Source: Planctomycetota bacterium | GTDB taxonomy: Bacteria > Planctomycetota > Phycisphaerae > Phycisphaerales > UBA1924 | NCBI GenBank assembly: GCA_033763975.1 | Contig: JANRJM010000018.1 | Coordinates: 124,001 to 188,000 of the forward strand | Reading direction: 5' to 3' | DNA length: 64,000 bases | Shown: piece after piece, positions 18,110 through 25,971 of the stretch | Position numbering within the stretch: the stretch's first letter is position 1 | Layout: each line of letters begins with the position of its first letter | Made by a program: the position numbers and the translations under genes | The notes under the pieces: model-generated | Told to the model about the DNA's origin: nothing | Databases searched by the model: none | The model's input: the letters and a program-made list of their open reading frames with translations, nothing else

Positions 18110-18214
18110 GCACGCAGTTTAGTGATTCTCGCGCGGATGCGCCGCGGGGAGGTCGCGGCGAGGTCCGCGGGGCCCGGTGACGTCGCCCCGGCGAAGGCGG
18201 GCTTGACGGGGAGC

Positions 18215-18244
18215 GAAACACGTGATATTTTTATCACGTGTTTC
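18215..18244. promoter_or_regulatory. Perfect 13-bp inverted repeat overlapping the arsR start codon: likely ArsR operator
   Basis: Two perfect 13-bp arms (AAACACGTGATA core and its complement) are separated by TTTT. The palindrome covers the GTG start (18238-18240) of the ArsR-family gene and is strikingly AT-rich for this genome. ArsR-family dimers bind such sites and typically repress their own operon. The position implies that the transcript starts inside or just upstream of the site, so repression would block promoter access or early elongation. Confidence 0.8.
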
Positions 18245-18681
18245 CGGCCGAACCATCCGCCCCGACCGCCGCGTCCCGCTCTGCGGAGCGGGGGGTCGAT
18301 CGTGTCTTCCGCGCGCTGGCGAGCGACGTGCGGCGCGACATTCTCGACGCGCTGCGCGACGGGCCCCGCCCCACGGGCGAACTGGTGATGCTCTTCCCGG
18401 GCCTGTCTCGCTTCGCGGTGATGCAGCACCTGCGCGTGCTCGGCCGAGCCCGACTGGTGGTGTCGAAGAAGACGGGGCGCGTCCGCACGAACTACCTCAA
18501 TCCTGTCCCGATCCGCCTGATCTACGAACGCTGGGTGAGCCGGTACGAGGGCGCCTGGGCCGCCGCACTCACCTCCATCCGCGACGCTGCCGAGGGCGTC
18601 GGAACCGAGCGCACACCATCGCGCCCGGCGGGCACGGCGCGTGCCGATGTCCGGCGGGGCGAACTCCGGGGGCGACCATGA
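18238..18681 (+). CDS. ArsR-family winged-helix transcriptional regulator
   Basis: The 147-residue protein starts at the GTG inside the operator palindrome. No other in-frame start exists before the conserved region. Residues 20-100 form the winged helix: VFRALASDVRRDILDALRDGP, then the recognition region SRFAVMQHLRVLGRARLV and a wing with KKTGRVRTNYLN. There is no CxC metal site, so this belongs with the non-metal ArsR regulators paired with SRPBCC (AHSA1) proteins. Its stop overlaps the next start as ATGA, which gives translational coupling. Autorepression is likely from the operator. Confidence 0.9.
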   Translation: MFPAEPSAPTAASRSAERGVDRVFRALASDVRRDILDALRDGPRPTGELVMLFPGLSRFAVMQHLRVLGRARLVVSKKTGRVRTNYLNPVPIRLIYERWVSRYEGAWAAALTSIRDAAEGVGTERTPSRPAGTARADVRRGELRGRP

Positions 18682-19226
18682 TCGAGAAGGTCTTCAGCAT
18701 CGACATCAAGGCCGGCGCGCAACGCGTGTGGGACGAGATCACCCGCTCCGGCTCCCCGCATCACGCGATGTTCGGCACGTACCTGCACGGCCCCATCGCC
18801 CCCGGGGCGGTGCTTTCCTACCGCAACAAGCGCGGCACGCACACGTTCGTGCTCGGCGAGGTCCTCGAGGTCGACGCCCCGCGCCGCCTCGTCCACACCT
18901 TCCGATTCTCGATGGAGCAGGACGCGCCCACGCTCGTCGAATGGCGGCTGACCGAGCAGGGCGGCGTCACGCGCGTCACGATCACGCACTCGCGATTCGA
19001 GGGCGAGACCCGCACCCTCAAGAGCGTCACCACCAGTTGGCCCGCGATCCTGGCGCTGTACAAGGCCGTCATCGAGACCGGGCGGGCCCCGGCGGGCGCC
19101 CGGTTCAAGAACGCGCTCATGATGAGCATGTCGTTCATGCTCCCCAAGAGCGCGAGGACCGAGGTCGCGCTCGCCGCCAGCACCGCCGTCCCCGGGGTCG
19201 AGCGCGCGGGCCAGAGCGTCCGGTAG
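18678..19226 (+). CDS. SRPBCC (AHSA1/START-like) domain protein
   Basis: The 182-residue protein begins MIEKVFSIDIKAGAQRVWDEIT, the usual first strand and helix of the SRPBCC ligand-binding fold. It continues through GEVLEVDAPRRLVHTFRF and a TLVEWRLTEQGGVTRVTITHS strand pair. The fold binds small hydrophobic ligands; the ligand here is unknown. The start overlaps the ArsR stop (ATGA). ArsR-SRPBCC pairs are frequent and suggest that the two act on the same signal. A C-terminal extension of about 40 residues beyond the core fold is of unknown role. Confidence 0.88.
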   Translation: MIEKVFSIDIKAGAQRVWDEITRSGSPHHAMFGTYLHGPIAPGAVLSYRNKRGTHTFVLGEVLEVDAPRRLVHTFRFSMEQDAPTLVEWRLTEQGGVTRVTITHSRFEGETRTLKSVTTSWPAILALYKAVIETGRAPAGARFKNALMMSMSFMLPKSARTEVALAASTAVPGVERAGQSVR

Positions 19227-19246
19227 ACTGGCGCCCGGGAGGCGCC

Positions 19247-19609
19247 ATGCACGACTTCGTCTGGAATCTGTACCAGCAGCGCAGCATCGACGACGTGCGG
19301 GGCGATCTTGCGCGCTCGACGAGCGACCTCGAGCGCGACGTCACGCGCGTGCAGGACCGCGTCGATCGCCTCGCGCTCATCAACGCCGCGATGTGGGAAC
19401 TGGTCGTCGCGCGCCTCGGGCTGTCGCAGGAGGAGATCGAGGCCAAGGTGCAGGAGGTTGACCTGCGCGACGGCGTGCTCGACGGACGCGTGAGCCGCAC
19501 CGACGGCCCGTATCAGTGCGTCAAGTGCTCGCGCACGCTGATGCAGCGCCACCGCACCTGCCTGTACTGCGGGCAGCCGCACGCGCCGGACATCTCACCC
19601 GTGGTGTAG
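19247..19609 (+). CDS. Small coiled-coil protein with C-terminal zinc ribbon
   Basis: The ATG at 19247 follows GGGAGG at 19237-19242, and a TAGACT -10-like hexamer lies at 19223-19228. The N-terminal 60 residues are a charged helix (DVRGDLARSTSDLERDVTRVQDRVDRLAL) likely to form a coiled coil. The C-terminal 35 residues hold two CxxC knuckles, CVKC and CLYC, spaced as a zinc ribbon. The 120-residue protein has no signal peptide. It may mediate protein or nucleic-acid contacts, but I know no named family. Confidence 0.8.
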   Translation: MHDFVWNLYQQRSIDDVRGDLARSTSDLERDVTRVQDRVDRLALINAAMWELVVARLGLSQEEIEAKVQEVDLRDGVLDGRVSRTDGPYQCVKCSRTLMQRHRTCLYCGQPHAPDISPVV

Positions 19610-19627
19610 CGGGGCGGCCCCGGCGGG

Positions 19628-20905
19628 TCAGGCCTCGATCTCCGCCGCGTCGGCCACGCCCGAGCGCAGTTCTCCCGCCGCGAACCGGTCGAGCGCGTCG
19701 TAGACCTCCGCGGGGGTCGCGGCGTGGCGCATCGCTTCCTTGAAGGGCTTGATGCTCTCCATCTTGCCGCTGCCCAGGTCGCGCTGCAGTGTCTTCGCGA
19801 ACCACGACACGCGCCGGTTGATCTGGAACATCGCGTACCGATCGTCGCGATGCTCGCGCATCAGGTCGAAGAACCGGCGGATGGTCGCGAGCTTCTGCGC
19901 CTCGGTCGGCTCGGGGGGCGGTTCGACTCCCCGCACCGCCGCCCACGCCTCGCGAAACACCCACGGCGCGCTCAGCGCCCCGCGCCCGATCATGACGCCC
20001 TGGCAGCCGGTCTCGCGGATCATCCGTGCCGCGTCCGCGCCGCGGCGCACGTCGCCGTTGCCGATCACCGGGATCCGCCCGTTGACGGCCTCGACCACGC
20101 GCGCGATGCCCGGGAGCTGCGCCTGCCCGCCGAACTTCATCTCGGTCGTCCGCCCGTGCACCGTCACGCCGACGACGCCGACGTCCGCGAGCATGCGCGC
20201 CAGGTGGGGCGAGCACGCCTGCCCCGCCTCGTAGTCCGCGGTGCTCCAGCACAGGCGCATCTTGCACGTCAGCGGCACCACCACCGGTCCACGTTCCGCG
20301 GCACTCGCGTCATCGGCCCGCGCGTCTTGTGCCCGCACCCCGTTCGCCCGCACGCCCGCAGCATGCGCACCGCTCGCCACGCCTTCCCCGAACGCCGAAT
20401 CCCCAATGCCCGATGCCTCGTGCCTGCTCCCTGCGGCCTGTAGCCCGGTGCCTTGTCGCTTCTTCCATTCGTCCGCGCTCACCGGGCAGCGTTCCAGTTC
20501 TCGCACGACCCGGGCCGCGACCGCGACCGCCCGGGCCAGGTCGGTCAGCAGTTTGCTCCCGCCGTCTTTCTTGGTCACCTTGTCCACCGGGCAGCCCATG
20601 TTGATGTCGACGAGGGTGGCCCCGTGCTCGACGGCCCAGCGGGCGCCCTGGGCCATGATCTCGGGGTCGCTGCCGTAGAGCTGCATGCCGACGGGCTTGT
20701 CGAAGTCGTTGGTCTTGGCGAGGTCCAGGCTGGTGGCGGTGCCGCGCAGAAGTCCTTGCGGGCTCAGTAGATCCGTGCACGCCAGGCCCACTCCGCCCCA
20801 TTCGCGGCAGACCGTTCGGAACGCCAGGTCGCAGTACCCGGCGATCGGCGCCAGCAGCAGGTTGGTCGCGAGTTCCAGGCATCCCAGGCGGAGCATCCCG
20901 GACAA
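19628..20905 (-). CDS. dus: tRNA-dihydrouridine synthase (Dus) with a ~60-residue low-complexity insertion
   Basis: This flavoenzyme reduces uridine in the tRNA D-loop. The FMN TIM-barrel motifs are present: LLLAPIAGYCDLAFR, MQLYGSDPEIMAQGA, the DINMGCPV(D)K block that precedes the catalytic loop, TCKMRL, TVHGRT and VIGNGDV followed by GVMIGRGAL. The catalytic Cys sits in the expected NMGCP position. Unusually, an Ala/Gly/Arg-rich stretch (residues about 149-206) lies between ELERCPVSADEW and VVVPLTCKMRL, where typical Dus proteins have only a few residues. Its DNA resembles the heptad repeats next to gdhA. The enzyme is probably still active because all core motifs are intact. Confidence 0.92.
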   Translation of the reverse strand: MSGMLRLGCLELATNLLLAPIAGYCDLAFRTVCREWGGVGLACTDLLSPQGLLRGTATSLDLAKTNDFDKPVGMQLYGSDPEIMAQGARWAVEHGATLVDINMGCPVDKVTKKDGGSKLLTDLARAVAVAARVVRELERCPVSADEWKKRQGTGLQAAGSRHEASGIGDSAFGEGVASGAHAAGVRANGVRAQDARADDASAAERGPVVVPLTCKMRLCWSTADYEAGQACSPHLARMLADVGVVGVTVHGRTTEMKFGGQAQLPGIARVVEAVNGRIPVIGNGDVRRGADAARMIRETGCQGVMIGRGALSAPWVFREAWAAVRGVEPPPEPTEAQKLATIRRFFDLMREHRDDRYAMFQINRRVSWFAKTLQRDLGSGKMESIKPFKEAMRHAATPAEVYDALDRFAAGELRSGVADAAEIEA

Positions 20906-21088
20906 TACGGAGTCCGGCCGGGGCCCGCCGGGCCTAGCCCGGGCCTCACCCCGGGGTGCCCGCCGATACTCAGAAACCCGGCGAGCGCCGCCCCGCCGAC
21001 GGGGAAGAATGAGCCGGGCCGTCCGGAGTGTGCGGGCGCGGCCGAGTTCACCTTCCGCGTCGCGGAGTCATCCAGAGGAGTTCACAAG

Positions 21089-22303
21089 ATGGTGTCGCGT
21101 TCCAGCATGGTCCTTGTCGCCGTCTGCGGTGCCGTGTGCGGGCTTGCGTCCGTGTCGATCGCGCAGGACCAGCCCGTGAAGCCGTCGCTCCCGCCCGCGC
21201 TCTCGCCGGTCGCCCCCGGCGCCAAGGTGCCGATGAAGGGCGACGTGCCCGCGGTTCCCTCGACGGGCGGGAAGATCGAGTTCGACCAGACGACGCACGA
21301 GTTCGGCGAGATCAGCGACGACAAGCCGGTCGAGGCCGTCTTCAAGTTCACGAACCGGGGCACGGGCCCTGTCGAGATCGTGAGCACGCAGGGTTCGTGC
21401 GGGTGCACGGTTCCCGCGCTGGACAAGAAGGTGTACCAGCCCGGCGAATCGGGCGAGATCAAGGTGCAGTACAACCCGCACCACCGGCGCGGGCCGCAGC
21501 ACACGACCGTCACCGTCACCACGAACGACGATTCGAACCGCACGGTGGTGCTGAACGTGAAGAGCGACGTGAACCCGCTGGTGGTGGTGGAGCCGGCGAT
21601 GGTCGCGCTGGGCGAGGTGGCCAAGGGGCGCGGCAAGACGATGACGGTGACGGTCACGTCGCGTTCGAAGGACATCCGCATCGAGGGCGCGACGCCCAAC
21701 ATCGCGCTGGTGGATTCGAAGGTCCTCCCGGGCGTCGAGACTGTGGTCAACGGCCGCACCGTGTGGCAGTACCCCGTCGAGATCTCGGTGAAGCCCAACG
21801 CGCCGGTCGGGCCGATCGCCGGGGGCGTCTCGCTCCGCACGAGCGAGGCGGGCCGCCAGGTGAACTTCACCGTCCAGGGCGAGGTGATCGGCGACGTGCT
21901 CGCGAACCCGGCGCGTCTGCAGCTCGGAGCCCTCCAGCCCGGCCAGGCGATCATGTCGGCCGTCTCGCTCAAGAGCCGCAACGGCAAGCCGTTCAAGATC
22001 CTGAAGGTCGAGGAACAGCCCCAGGGCCCCTCGCCCCTGTTCGCGAAGCTTGACGTCCGCGATGATCAGGTCCCCGCCGGGGCCGCCCCCGCCTACACGC
22101 TCAACCTCGCCGGCACCGCGCCGGGCGCGGGCGGGCCGGCCGCCGGCACCCTGGTCCTCACCACCGACCTGCCCGACGAGAAGGAGTTCAAGATCACCTA
22201 CTACGGCTATGTCCGCGCTCCCGTGGCCAACGCCCCCGCGCCCAAGCCCCGCACCGTCTGGGACGAGCAGCCCAGCCTGCTGATGCCCGGCGGCCCGCGG
22301 TAA
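21089..22303 (+). CDS. Secreted DUF1573 protein
   Basis: The ATG at 21089 follows GAGGAG at 21075-21080. The signal peptide is VLVAVCGAVCGLASVSIAQ. Residues about 60-165 are a DUF1573 domain: FDQTTHEFGEI, FKFTNRGTGPVEI, the signature GSCGCTVP and YQPGESGEIKVQYNP. Two further Ig-like beta-sandwich repeats follow. DUF1573 domains resemble ASPM-SPD-2-Hydin modules and are common in planctomycete and Bacteroidetes exported proteins. The conserved Cys-Gly-Cys suggests a redox or metal function, unproven. The downstream rhodanese and MauE/DoxX genes are closely spaced and support a shared periplasmic sulfur/redox role. Confidence 0.9.
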   Translation: MVSRSSMVLVAVCGAVCGLASVSIAQDQPVKPSLPPALSPVAPGAKVPMKGDVPAVPSTGGKIEFDQTTHEFGEISDDKPVEAVFKFTNRGTGPVEIVSTQGSCGCTVPALDKKVYQPGESGEIKVQYNPHHRRGPQHTTVTVTTNDDSNRTVVLNVKSDVNPLVVVEPAMVALGEVAKGRGKTMTVTVTSRSKDIRIEGATPNIALVDSKVLPGVETVVNGRTVWQYPVEISVKPNAPVGPIAGGVSLRTSEAGRQVNFTVQGEVIGDVLANPARLQLGALQPGQAIMSAVSLKSRNGKPFKILKVEEQPQGPSPLFAKLDVRDDQVPAGAAPAYTLNLAGTAPGAGGPAAGTLVLTTDLPDEKEFKITYYGYVRAPVANAPAPKPRTVWDEQPSLLMPGGPR

Positions 22304-22328
22304 ACTCACCATCACCCTTGGGGGCGCC

Positions 22329-22943
22329 GTGCAACCGCACGCCGTCCCTGTTTTCTCGGCAGCCTCACCCATGCCCCTGGGCACCATCATCCAACGCGCG
22401 TTCGCACTGGGATTCGTCGGCGTGCTCGCCGGCGCGGTGCACTCCGTCGTCACGCCGGTGACGCTCCGACCCGCGCCGCCCGCTCCGCCGGTGCTGCCGA
22501 ACCCGCCCGTCACAACCAACGGCGAACGCCCCGCCGATCCTGCGACGCCCGCCGCGGGGAGCACGCCCGCCGCGGGCGCACCCACGCAGCCCGCGCCGCT
22601 GGGCCTCGACATCGATCTCGCCTCCGCGGCCGCGCTGTTCGCCGCGGGCGCTCCGTTCATCGACGCCCGCCTCGCCAACGAGTACGAGGCCGGGCACGTC
22701 GAGGGGGCGTTCTGGATGCCCTCCGAGGTGTTCATGAACGGCGCCATCCCCGACGCGCTGAACTTCATGGACAAGGCCGCACCCGTCGTCGTGTACTGCG
22801 GCGGTGGGCAGTGCGACGCCTCGCACAACGTCGTCGTTCTCCTCCAGCAGTTGGGCTTCACCCGCTGCCACGTGATGGCCGACGGCTACCCGGCCTGGAA
22901 GGCCGCCGGGCACCCCGTCGCCACCGGCAAGCCCGCCATGTGA
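22329..22943 (+). CDS. Membrane-anchored rhodanese-like protein
   Basis: The 204-residue product starts at GTG 22329. A TM or uncleaved signal helix (IIQRAFALGFVGVLAGAVHSVV) is followed by a Pro/Ala-rich linker and then a rhodanese domain (residues about 95-204). In the domain, FIDARLANEYEAGHVEGA carries the conserved Asp-Ala-Arg and the active-site loop is YCGGGQCDAS with a candidate persulfide-carrying Cys in YCGG. It is probably periplasmic and carries sulfane sulfur. It lies 25 bp from the DUF1573 gene and 47 bp before the MauE/DoxX gene, likely one operon. Confidence 0.88.
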   Translation: MQPHAVPVFSAASPMPLGTIIQRAFALGFVGVLAGAVHSVVTPVTLRPAPPAPPVLPNPPVTTNGERPADPATPAAGSTPAAGAPTQPAPLGLDIDLASAAALFAAGAPFIDARLANEYEAGHVEGAFWMPSEVFMNGAIPDALNFMDKAAPVVVYCGGGQCDASHNVVVLLQQLGFTRCHVMADGYPAWKAAGHPVATGKPAM

Positions 22944-22990
22944 CCCACTCTTCCGCCGGCCCGCGACGGCGAACGCAGGACGCAACGCCC

Positions 22991-23461
22991 GTGAAGACCA
23001 AGAGCCCGAGCATCGTGTGGGGAGGCCTCGCGCTGGTGGTGCGCGTGCTGCTCGGCGGGCTGTTCGTCTTCGCCGCGATCGTCAAGCTCCGCAACCCGCA
23101 GCTCTTCGTGCAGGGCGTCATGGCCTTCAAGATCCTGCCCGACCACCTCGCCACGCTCACGGCCTTTGTCGTCCCCTGGCTCGAGGTCCTCGCGGGCGTC
23201 GCGCTCATCCTCGGCTGGTGGGCCCGCGCGGGGGCGGTGGTCCTCGGGGGCATGCTCCTGGCCTTCATCGGCGGCATGCTCTCCGTCCTCGCCCGCGACC
23301 TCGACGTCCACTGCTCTTGCTTCGGCAAGTTCGAGATTCCCTGCTCGGGGGCGATCGGCCCGTGCCACCTGGCCCGCAACGCCGTCCTGTTCGCCATGGC
23401 GATGTACGTTGCCGTGGTCGGCCCGGGCTCGCTGGCCGTCGACCGCGAATCGATGAAGTAG
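22991..23461 (+). CDS. MauE/DoxX-like four-helix membrane protein
   Basis: The 156-residue protein starts at GTG and has four hydrophobic helices. The first is LALVVRVLLGGLFVFAAIVKLRNP, which carries the family's conserved Phe-x-x-Ala-x-x-Lys pattern. The loop before the last helix contains the Cys pattern DVHCSCFGKFEIPCSGAIGPCHL, as in MauE-type proteins involved in periplasmic disulfide or quinone-linked redox chemistry. It forms a cluster with the preceding DUF1573 and rhodanese genes. Its partner enzyme is not identified. Confidence 0.85.
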   Translation: MKTKSPSIVWGGLALVVRVLLGGLFVFAAIVKLRNPQLFVQGVMAFKILPDHLATLTAFVVPWLEVLAGVALILGWWARAGAVVLGGMLLAFIGGMLSVLARDLDVHCSCFGKFEIPCSGAIGPCHLARNAVLFAMAMYVAVVGPGSLAVDRESMK

Positions 23462-23555
23462 CCCGCCTATCATCCCGCCCGGCACGTTTCCGTCGCCCGG
23501 ACCTGCGGAGCCCGTCGCCCCGCAGCCCCGGGCCTCACGCCCAGGACGGACCTGA

Positions 23556-23798
23556 ATGAGCAAGTTCCCCCGCTTCGGCAACACCCAGAAGATCCGCGTC
23601 GCGCACATCTCCGAGACCGGCGACACGTTCGTCGATTGGAAGGACGTCGAGACGCTCCGCAAGCTCATGAGCCCCAACGGCAAGATCCTGGGACGCAAGC
23701 GCCTCAGCACCTCCGCCGCCGAGCAGCGCATGGTCGCCCAGGCCATCAAGCGCGCCCGCTACATGGCGCTCCTGCCGTACACCTCCGCCACGCTCTGA
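23556..23798 (+). CDS. rpsR: 30S ribosomal protein bS18
   Basis: The 80-residue protein has the bS18 core: VDWKDVETLRKLMSPNGKILGRKRLSTSAAEQRM followed by AQAIKRARYMALLPYT. The N-terminal CxxC zinc motif found in some bS18 proteins is absent. In most bacteria rpsR lies between rpsF/ssb and rplI; here it stands between a MauE/DoxX gene and the free-methionine-sulfoxide reductase gene, so the usual operon is broken up. The length is normal. Confidence 0.93.
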   Translation: MSKFPRFGNTQKIRVAHISETGDTFVDWKDVETLRKLMSPNGKILGRKRLSTSAAEQRMVAQAIKRARYMALLPYTSATL

Positions 23799-23815
23799 CG
23801 CCCCGCGGACCCGGC

Positions 23816-24409
23816 ATGACCACCCCCGCGACCAACGCGCCCGCCCCGGCGGGCGCGAGCGGCGACGCCGCCCCCTCGCACGCGACGCTCGCCCGCGACT
23901 ACGCCGCCATCCTGCGCCGGCACGCCCTCGACCCCGCGGCCCCGCCCGCGCCGGTCTCCGCGCACGCCCCGGAGTTCGCCGACCGCCTCCGCCGCTTCCT
24001 CGACATCGCCTGGGGCGCCCTCTGGTCCTCCGGCATCTCCTGGATCGGCTTCTACGTCCACGGCCCGCACGCCGGCGAGATGTCGCTCGTCGCCCGTGAA
24101 CCCAAGCCCGCCTGCTCGCCCATCGGCCTCCACGGCCTGTGCGGGCGCGGCTGGCGCGACGCGCGCTGCTTCGTCGTCCCCGATGTCCGCTCCCTCGGGC
24201 CCAACTACGTCGCCTGCGACCCCCGCGACCAATCCGAACTCGTCGTCCCCGTCGTCCTCGCCGACGGCACCATCTGGGGCGTCCTCGACGCCGACAGCTT
24301 CGACCTCGGCGCCTTCACCCCCGACGACGCCCGCGGCCTCACCGACCTCCTCGTCGCCATCGGCATCTCGTACCCCGTCGACGACCACCGCCGCGTCGAA
24401 GTGCTGTAG
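23816..24409 (+). CDS. msrC: Free methionine-(R)-sulfoxide reductase (GAF-fold, fRMsr)
   Basis: This enzyme reduces free L-Met-(R)-sulfoxide, a product of oxidative damage. The 197-residue GAF protein has the family's three cysteines in the right places: KPAC (C100), GLCGRG (C109) and YVACD (C134). It also has the family motifs WIGFYV, VVPDV, SELVVPV and GVLDADS. An N-terminal Ala/Pro-rich extension of about 25 residues precedes the fold. It begins 17 bp after rpsR and is likely co-transcribed. A plain GAF sensor is an alternative, but the three Cys argue for the enzyme. Confidence 0.85.
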   Translation: MTTPATNAPAPAGASGDAAPSHATLARDYAAILRRHALDPAAPPAPVSAHAPEFADRLRRFLDIAWGALWSSGISWIGFYVHGPHAGEMSLVAREPKPACSPIGLHGLCGRGWRDARCFVVPDVRSLGPNYVACDPRDQSELVVPVVLADGTIWGVLDADSFDLGAFTPDDARGLTDLLVAIGISYPVDDHRRVEVL

Positions 24410-24421
24410 CCGACGGATCTG

Positions 24422-24571
24422 CGAGCCCGACGCGCTCCGAGCCCGACGCGCCAGCGAGAGTGTTCCCCTCCGAGCCCGACGCGCTAGCGAGGGGCTTGCC
24501 TTCCGTGCCCGCGTACGAGCCCGACGCGCAAGCGAGGGTCTTGCTGTACGAGCCCGACGCGCAAGCGAGGG
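24422..24571 (+). repeat. Interspersed repeat cluster (five copies, EPDAQAR-type element)
   Basis: Five copies of a roughly 25-bp unit (core GAGCCCGACGCGCAAGC) lie at about 24422, 24438, 24471, 24516 and 24549. The first is truncated and the spacing is irregular (16-45 bp). In one frame the unit reads EPDAQARV. The same element recurs inverted at 25972-26034 and singly at 38200-38224. Irregular spacing and varied gap lengths rule out CRISPR. It is a dispersed intergenic repeat of the kind seen in planctomycete genomes. Confidence 0.85.
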
Positions 24572-24610
24572 TCTTGCCTTGGGGGCGCCGCAGCCGGGGG
24601 TAGTCTCAAC

Positions 24611-24781
24611 GTGCCTGTCGCGAGTTCACGCGGCAATCTGCGAAAGGATTTCCCCAGCGCCGAAGCGGGCGAGACCGCGTATTACGCCCTGCGGTGGGTG
24701 AGCACGCGCGGGGAAAAGGTGCCGTGGTCGGAGGTGACTAGTGCAACCGTCGCAGCATGCGGGGCGACGGTGGCTGAGTAA
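24611..24781 (+). pseudogene. C-terminal remnant of an Fn3-like/structural protein
   Basis: A 56-codon open segment (GTG to TAA) encodes AGETAYYALRWVSTRGEKVPWSE followed by a short Thr/Val/Ala tail. The YxLRWVxTRGExGPWSE pattern is one I associate with the C-terminal end of longer hypothetical proteins in planctomycetes, so this looks like the stranded 3' end of a lost gene. It sits between the repeat cluster and the low-GC unknown gene, supporting decay of an inserted segment. A genuine tiny gene is possible but no clear ribosome-binding site precedes the GTG. Confidence 0.45.
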
Positions 24782-24801
24782 ACCCCGCTTCGCGGACTCA
24801 A

Positions 24802-25794
24802 TCACTTCTTCTTCCGTTTCTTGCCCTTCTTCGCGCCGTCATGTGGACCAAACAAACCTTGGTCGGCCACGTCCGGCGCGCCGGTACCGACAATCAGCCA
24901 GTAATGGCCGTGCCGGCTGGTCTCGTAGGCTTTTCGCTGCATTCTGACTTTCAGCGGAATGTCCTCGTGAAATGACCCCGTGTATTGATTCGCTCTGCGG
25001 CGAATGGCCTTGTCCTCGCAGTGGAACCGCTGTTGGCCCAGTTGAGATTCGTCTTGGGGTCGCACAAACTGAAAAAGCCCGTAACCAGTTTTCTTGTTGA
25101 TTCTGATGAACTTCACGGGAGCGTCGATTACTGGGTCGGCCTCGGGATCAAGTGCAGGCGGATCGAACGGGGCGCGGATGGCAGCGCGGCCATTCTGGTC
25201 GATCACGATGTCTACGGCTTGCCCCTTCAACGCCAAGACTTCTTTGGCAGCGGATGAATCCAGTGGCACCGTCGCGTTAGTCAAGGCCGTATTCACTGCC
25301 GTGGCGAAGTCTTCCGAGTCCTCGCGGTTCTTGCTCACGCGCACCGATTCTGCCTTGGCGAGAGTTTCCAGCTCCGCAACCACGCCGTCGAGCGTTTTCT
25401 TCTCCCGCTTGGCCTTGATATGCGCCTTGATGATCTTGCTCGACCACTCCCAGAGTTTATTGGCTATGGCATCCGCGCGGTTCCCGATGATTCCGCCCAC
25501 GGCTGCCACGCCGAACCACAGGGTCGCGTCAACGAGGAACGAGCCCTTGCTGATCTTGCGGACGTGAAACTCGACGCGGAACGACGTGCCCGATTTGGGG
25601 AGTTCGAGGACTGATGTCTCTTGCGAGTAGTACGCGAGTTGAAGAAAGCGGTCCCAGCCTTGGAGCGCGGCACCAAGTTCCGCAGCGGGCAGTTCGCCTC
25701 GGTCGGCGAGCTCGCCGTCAAAGGTCAGAGTCACTTGGAAGCCTGGGGCTTCCTGCGTTTCCACCTCACTTGTGCCACGAGCGGACTTGGCCAT
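24802..25794 (-). CDS. Low-GC protein of unknown function, likely horizontally acquired
   Basis: This 330-residue protein has clearly lower third-position G+C than its neighbours. It starts with a beta-rich part (FQVTLTFDGELADRGELPAAELGAALQGWDRFLQLA, then FRVEFHVRKISKGSFLVDATLWFGVAAVGGIIG). The second part is probably beta-barrel-like (PVKFIRINKKTGYGLFQF ... YWLIVGTGA), with a Lys-only tail. The N-terminal half resembles uncharacterised bacterial proteins with a strand-helix TFDG/SLxGxxRxL pattern that sometimes occur near defence genes, but I cannot name a family with confidence. A vsr remnant lies 9 bp upstream on the same strand. Confidence 0.75.
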   Translation of the reverse strand: MAKSARGTSEVETQEAPGFQVTLTFDGELADRGELPAAELGAALQGWDRFLQLAYYSQETSVLELPKSGTSFRVEFHVRKISKGSFLVDATLWFGVAAVGGIIGNRADAIANKLWEWSSKIIKAHIKAKREKKTLDGVVAELETLAKAESVRVSKNREDSEDFATAVNTALTNATVPLDSSAAKEVLALKGQAVDIVIDQNGRAAIRAPFDPPALDPEADPVIDAPVKFIRINKKTGYGLFQFVRPQDESQLGQQRFHCEDKAIRRRANQYTGSFHEDIPLKVRMQRKAYETSRHGHYWLIVGTGAPDVADQGLFGPHDGAKKGKKRKKK

Positions 25795-25803
25795 GCGAGT
25801 ATT

Positions 25804-25950
25804 CTAACTCTGTTCGCCGACCGACACTTTGCGCGAGTGATGATCCGACAAGCGAGCCATGTCCCGCGTTTGACACTCCCACCCGACCAGTACCTGCCAC
25901 CCGGCGCGCCGCAGCGCGGCGAGTGTCCGCCTGTCGCGTTCCCGGGCCCG
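25804..25950 (-). pseudogene. 3' remnant of a vsr-type very-short-patch repair endonuclease gene
   Basis: About 48 in-frame codons encode RDRRTLAALRRAGWQVLVGWECQTRD followed by MARLSD and a short tail before the stop. GWxVLxxWEC is the hallmark C-terminal motif of Vsr T:G mismatch endonucleases. The zinc and catalytic N-terminal parts are missing; the sequence just upstream is instead two copies of the dispersed repeat. Vsr normally accompanies a 5-methylcytosine methyltransferase of a restriction system, so this is probably the scar of a lost R-M locus, with the unknown gene at 24802 downstream. Confidence 0.7.
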
Positions 25951-25971
25951 CGGCGCATGAGGCGGAGACGA

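Noticed and set aside
24422-24571. Possible CRISPR array
   Set aside because: Five similar units but spacing varies from about 16 to 45 bp and the gaps resemble each other. No cas genes are present. Interpreted as a dispersed repeat.
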